Below, piece by piece: positions 44,039 through 46,083 of a stretch of 46,083 nt of DNA. The DNA is taken from NCBI GenBank assembly GCA_020628815.1, contig JAHDEN010000003.1, positions 68,146 through 114,228 on the forward strand, read 5' to 3'. The position numbers and the translations under genes are program-made. Under the pieces are notes generated by a model, which was not told the DNA's origin, did no database searches, and saw nothing but the letters and a program-made list of their open reading frames with translations. Positions within the stretch are counted from its first letter, which is position 1. Every line of letters begins with the position of its first letter. This stretch comes from Chloroflexota bacterium (GTDB taxonomy: Bacteria > Chloroflexota > Anaerolineae > Promineifilales > Promineifilaceae).

Positions 44039-44075
44039 GGGCTGGTTAATTGATTAGATTAATCAGCCCTTTTTT
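44039..44075 (+). terminator. Intrinsic terminator
   Basis: GGGCTGGTTAAT (44039-44050) pairs with ATTAATCAGCCC (44058-44069) through one wobble, loop of 7 bases, then six Ts (44070-44075). It is the best terminator in the window. It lies 160 bases after the GIN gene stop, so the transcript would carry a long 3' region that has its own pairing (TTTGCCGC 43901-43908 with GCGGCAAA 43979-43986). That stretch has no gene; it could be a 3' UTR or a separate small RNA. Confidence 0.88.
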
Positions 44076-44166
44076 GTGTGGGGGATTGTGTCTGAATTTA
44101 TGGGTGTCTATTCAAATCTAACAAATTGTCATAAAATTAAATAATCGAACAACTGTTCCCTTCTCC

Positions 44167-44232
44167 GAGGGATGAATCCCTCTGCTAAAACACAAAACCT
44201 GATGAATCAGGTTGAAGACTTAGCGGTTTTTT
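44167..44232. repeat. Double-hairpin REP-like element
   Basis: Hairpin 1 is GAGGGAT (44167-44173) / ATCCCTC (44176-44182). Hairpin 2 is AACCTGAT (44196-44203) / ATCAGGTT (44206-44213). Both close on the same GA turn within ATGAAT. TGCTAA (44183-44188) can also pair with TTAGCG (44220-44225) around hairpin 2, and six Ts follow (44227-44232). The design resembles abundant intergenic repeats in cyanobacteria and Chloroflexota; it may also act as a terminator ahead of priA. Confidence 0.65.
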
Positions 44233-44256
44233 CTCTCCTTGTTTCTTTTTGTTTAA

Positions 44257-46083
44257 ATGAACTACGCCGAAATTGTTGTCAATATCGAAGCTCCGCTGGC
44301 GGGCACGTACCATTATTCTGTGCCGCGTGATATGCGCCGCTACCTGAAAATCGGTCATTTGGTAGAGATTGAGTTCGGCCGACGGGCGGCACAGGGGCTG
44401 GTGGTGAGCTTTGCAAATGATCTGAGGGAACTGGCGGCCGAGGATGAGGGCTTCGATGAAAGCCTAATCAAGCCGATATTGAGCACAATTAACAATGATC
44501 CGGTGGTGTTTGATTGGCAGATTGAGCTGGCCCGCTGGATGAGCGCTGAATATTTGGCTCCGCTGAACGGGTGTTTGCGCCTGTTTTTGCCGCCGGGGCT
44601 AACCCGCTGGTCTGATGTGACTGTGCAATTAAACCGGTATTGGGACGGTGAGGGGCGTTTGACGCCGTTGCAGGCGAAAATTGTGGAGCTGTTGCGCGAA
44701 CATGGGGATTTGCGAGGGAAGAAGCTGCGGCCGTTGTTGCCGAAGGCTGATCGGAAAAAGTGGCAAACGGCCGTCAATCAGTTAGCCAAACGGGATATTG
44801 TGATTAAAGCCAGTGTGCTTGATCCGCCACGGCTGCGGCCGAAGGCGATCAAGACGGCCGAACTGATCGCTCGGCCGGAGCAGATTGTGCAAAAGTTGCC
44901 GGAGATCGGCCGGAAGAGCAAGCAGGCCGATGTGTTGATTTGGCTGCTGCTGAGCGGCGGGGCAACGCCGACGGTGGATGAGGTACTGGAGGGGAGCGGT
45001 CGGGATCAGGCAGATTTTGATAAGTGTTTGGCAGATGGTTTGATTGAGTTCAAGAAGGCTGGTGGCTTTTTGCCTGAAGAAGGTGGTTTGGCAAAATCTC
45101 TCACGGATACGGATTTAGGTGAGGATGTCGGTTCACGTACTACGGAATACGTTGCTTTGAGCCAAGGTCGGAAAGGCACAATTGGGGCGGTTTTAAAGTT
45201 GAAGAAGGGAGAAAGCTACGGCCGGATTATCGACTTTTTGGCGGCTGAGGCGCGGCCGACGAGCGTGGCCGAAATCTACGATGCGGCCGATGCCAATCTG
45301 ACCCAACTTAAAAAGCTGGCAAAGTGGGAGATACTTAAATTTGGGGCAGAAGAGGTGTGGCGAGACTCGATGGCGGATCGGGACTTTACTCCGGCCGAGC
45401 CACCGAGGTTGACGCAGGACCAGGCACGGATTTGGGGGCGGTTAAAAGTGGAGATGATCGGTGCGGGGATTGAGTCTGAGGTCGAGGATGAAGACGACTT
45501 TGAATATTGGGACGACGATGAGAACGAGAACGACCCATCCATCCAAACTGAGTTTGAAGTGAAGCCATTTTTGCTCCATGGCGTAACGGGGTCGGGCAAA
45601 ACTGAAATTTACATGCGGGCGATTGACCATGCTCTGGACGCGGGGCGGACCGCCATTGTGCTGGTGCCAGAGATTGCGCTAACGCCGCAGACGGTGCGCC
45701 GTTTTGCGGCCCGTTTTCCTGGAAGAGTCGCCGTCATGCACAGCCGTTTGAGCGATGGAGAACGATACGACACGTGGCGGCGGGCGCGTCAGGGGCTGTT
45801 TGATATTGTGGTGGGGCCGCGCAGTGCTCTGTTTGTGCCGTTGCAAAATTTGGGCGTGATTGTGTTAGATGAGGAGCACGACAACAGTTATAAGCAGACG
45901 CCGCCTGTCCCAGCGCCCTATTATCATGCGCGTGAAGTTGCCATCCAACTGGGCCAAATTACCGGCGCGGCCGTAGTGCTGGGGTCAGCTACGCCGGACG
46001 TGGTGACGTACCACAAATCACGGGCGGGTGAGTACACGCTGCTTGAACTGCCTCGGCGGGTGATGGGGCATCGCTTGCGCATC
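44257..46083 (+). CDS. priA: Primosomal protein N' (PriA helicase), 3'-truncated by window edge
   Basis: The frame is open for 609 codons from ATG 44257 to the window end. PriA restarts stalled replication forks. The N-terminal DNA-binding domain begins MNYAEIVVNIEAPLAGTYHYSVP, with GHLVEIEFGRRAAQGLVV. The helicase core shows HGVTGSGKTE (441-450, Walker A K448), LVPEIALTPQ, FDIVVGPRSALFVP, the DEEHD box and GSATPD. An acidic stretch (about residues 405-432, many Glu/Asp) lies between the winged-helix region and the helicase start, where relatives are usually shorter. The zinc-binding cysteines lie beyond the window. Confidence 0.95.
   Translation, partial: MNYAEIVVNIEAPLAGTYHYSVPRDMRRYLKIGHLVEIEFGRRAAQGLVVSFANDLRELAAEDEGFDESLIKPILSTINNDPVVFDWQIELARWMSAEYLAPLNGCLRLFLPPGLTRWSDVTVQLNRYWDGEGRLTPLQAKIVELLREHGDLRGKKLRPLLPKADRKKWQTAVNQLAKRDIVIKASVLDPPRLRPKAIKTAELIARPEQIVQKLPEIGRKSKQADVLIWLLLSGGATPTVDEVLEGSGRDQADFDKCLADGLIEFKKAGGFLPEEGGLAKSLTDTDLGEDVGSRTTEYVALSQGRKGTIGAVLKLKKGESYGRIIDFLAAEARPTSVAEIYDAADANLTQLKKLAKWEILKFGAEEVWRDSMADRDFTPAEPPRLTQDQARIWGRLKVEMIGAGIESEVEDEDDFEYWDDDENENDPSIQTEFEVKPFLLHGVTGSGKTEIYMRAIDHALDAGRTAIVLVPEIALTPQTVRRFAARFPGRVAVMHSRLSDGERYDTWRRARQGLFDIVVGPRSALFVPLQNLGVIVLDEEHDNSYKQTPPVPAPYYHAREVAIQLGQITGAAVVLGSATPDVVTYHKSRAGEYTLLELPRRVMGHRLRI

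Noticed and set aside
1-46083. CRISPR arrays, prophage, IS elements, toxin-antitoxin or defence systems
   Set aside because: No regularly spaced direct repeats, transposase, integrase or defence nuclease was seen in any frame.

Overview
The window looks like a chromosomal segment of an environmental bacterium, most likely a member of the Chloroflexota (Anaerolineae-like). This rests on inference: GC is moderate (judged by eye, near 47 percent). Gene types common in that phylum occur together, namely non-pyrrolysine MttB-like methyltransferase, imported GT4/GT39 glycosyltransferases, a Wzz-kinase fusion and a GIN-domain lipoprotein. No Wza-type outer-membrane exporter is visible. No rRNA, tRNA, CRISPR array, transposase or integrase was found. 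A striking whole-window trait is the very high frequency of the palindrome CGGCCG (about 140 by hand count).

Region 1 (1-20769) is a dense, co-oriented polysaccharide (EPS/capsule/O-antigen-like) locus. It holds eight GT4 and two GT2 glycosyltransferases, an O-antigen ligase/polymerase-like membrane protein, one GT39-type membrane glycosyltransferase, a polyprenyl-phosphate sugar-1-phosphate transferase that would start chain synthesis, a GHMP sugar kinase, a Wzz chain-length protein fused to a BY-kinase, and an AsnB-type amidotransferase. Many genes overlap by 4-35 bases or lie 0-3 bases apart, which indicates translational coupling in long operons.

Region 2 (20766-33182) continues on the same strand with modification functions. 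These are a methyltransferase, a GlpD-like FAD dehydrogenase, an SDR epimerase, an alpha/beta hydrolase, a membrane-anchored DUF5060 glycoside-hydrolase-like protein, an LPG-synthase-TM-type protein, a left-handed beta-helix acyltransferase, then a compact acyl carrier protein / SDR reductase / AMP-ligase set, and a second GT39-type protein. The ACP set next to an acyltransferase suggests a dedicated acyl-donor module for decorating the glycan.

Region 3 (33183-46083) is mixed. It has a CHMI-like tautomerase, an orphan MttB homologue, a two-gene operon of a low-complexity Gln/Gly-rich protein and a trypsin-like protease, an MBL-fold hydrolase, a DUF1932-type dehydrogenase, a methyltransferase with two CxxC pairs, a sulfotransferase-like protein, a Wzx-type flippase, a GIN beta-solenoid lipoprotein, and the start of priA running off the end. 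Intergenic gaps here carry well-formed hairpins: terminators between convergent genes, REP-like repeats and a perfect 17-bp inverted repeat.
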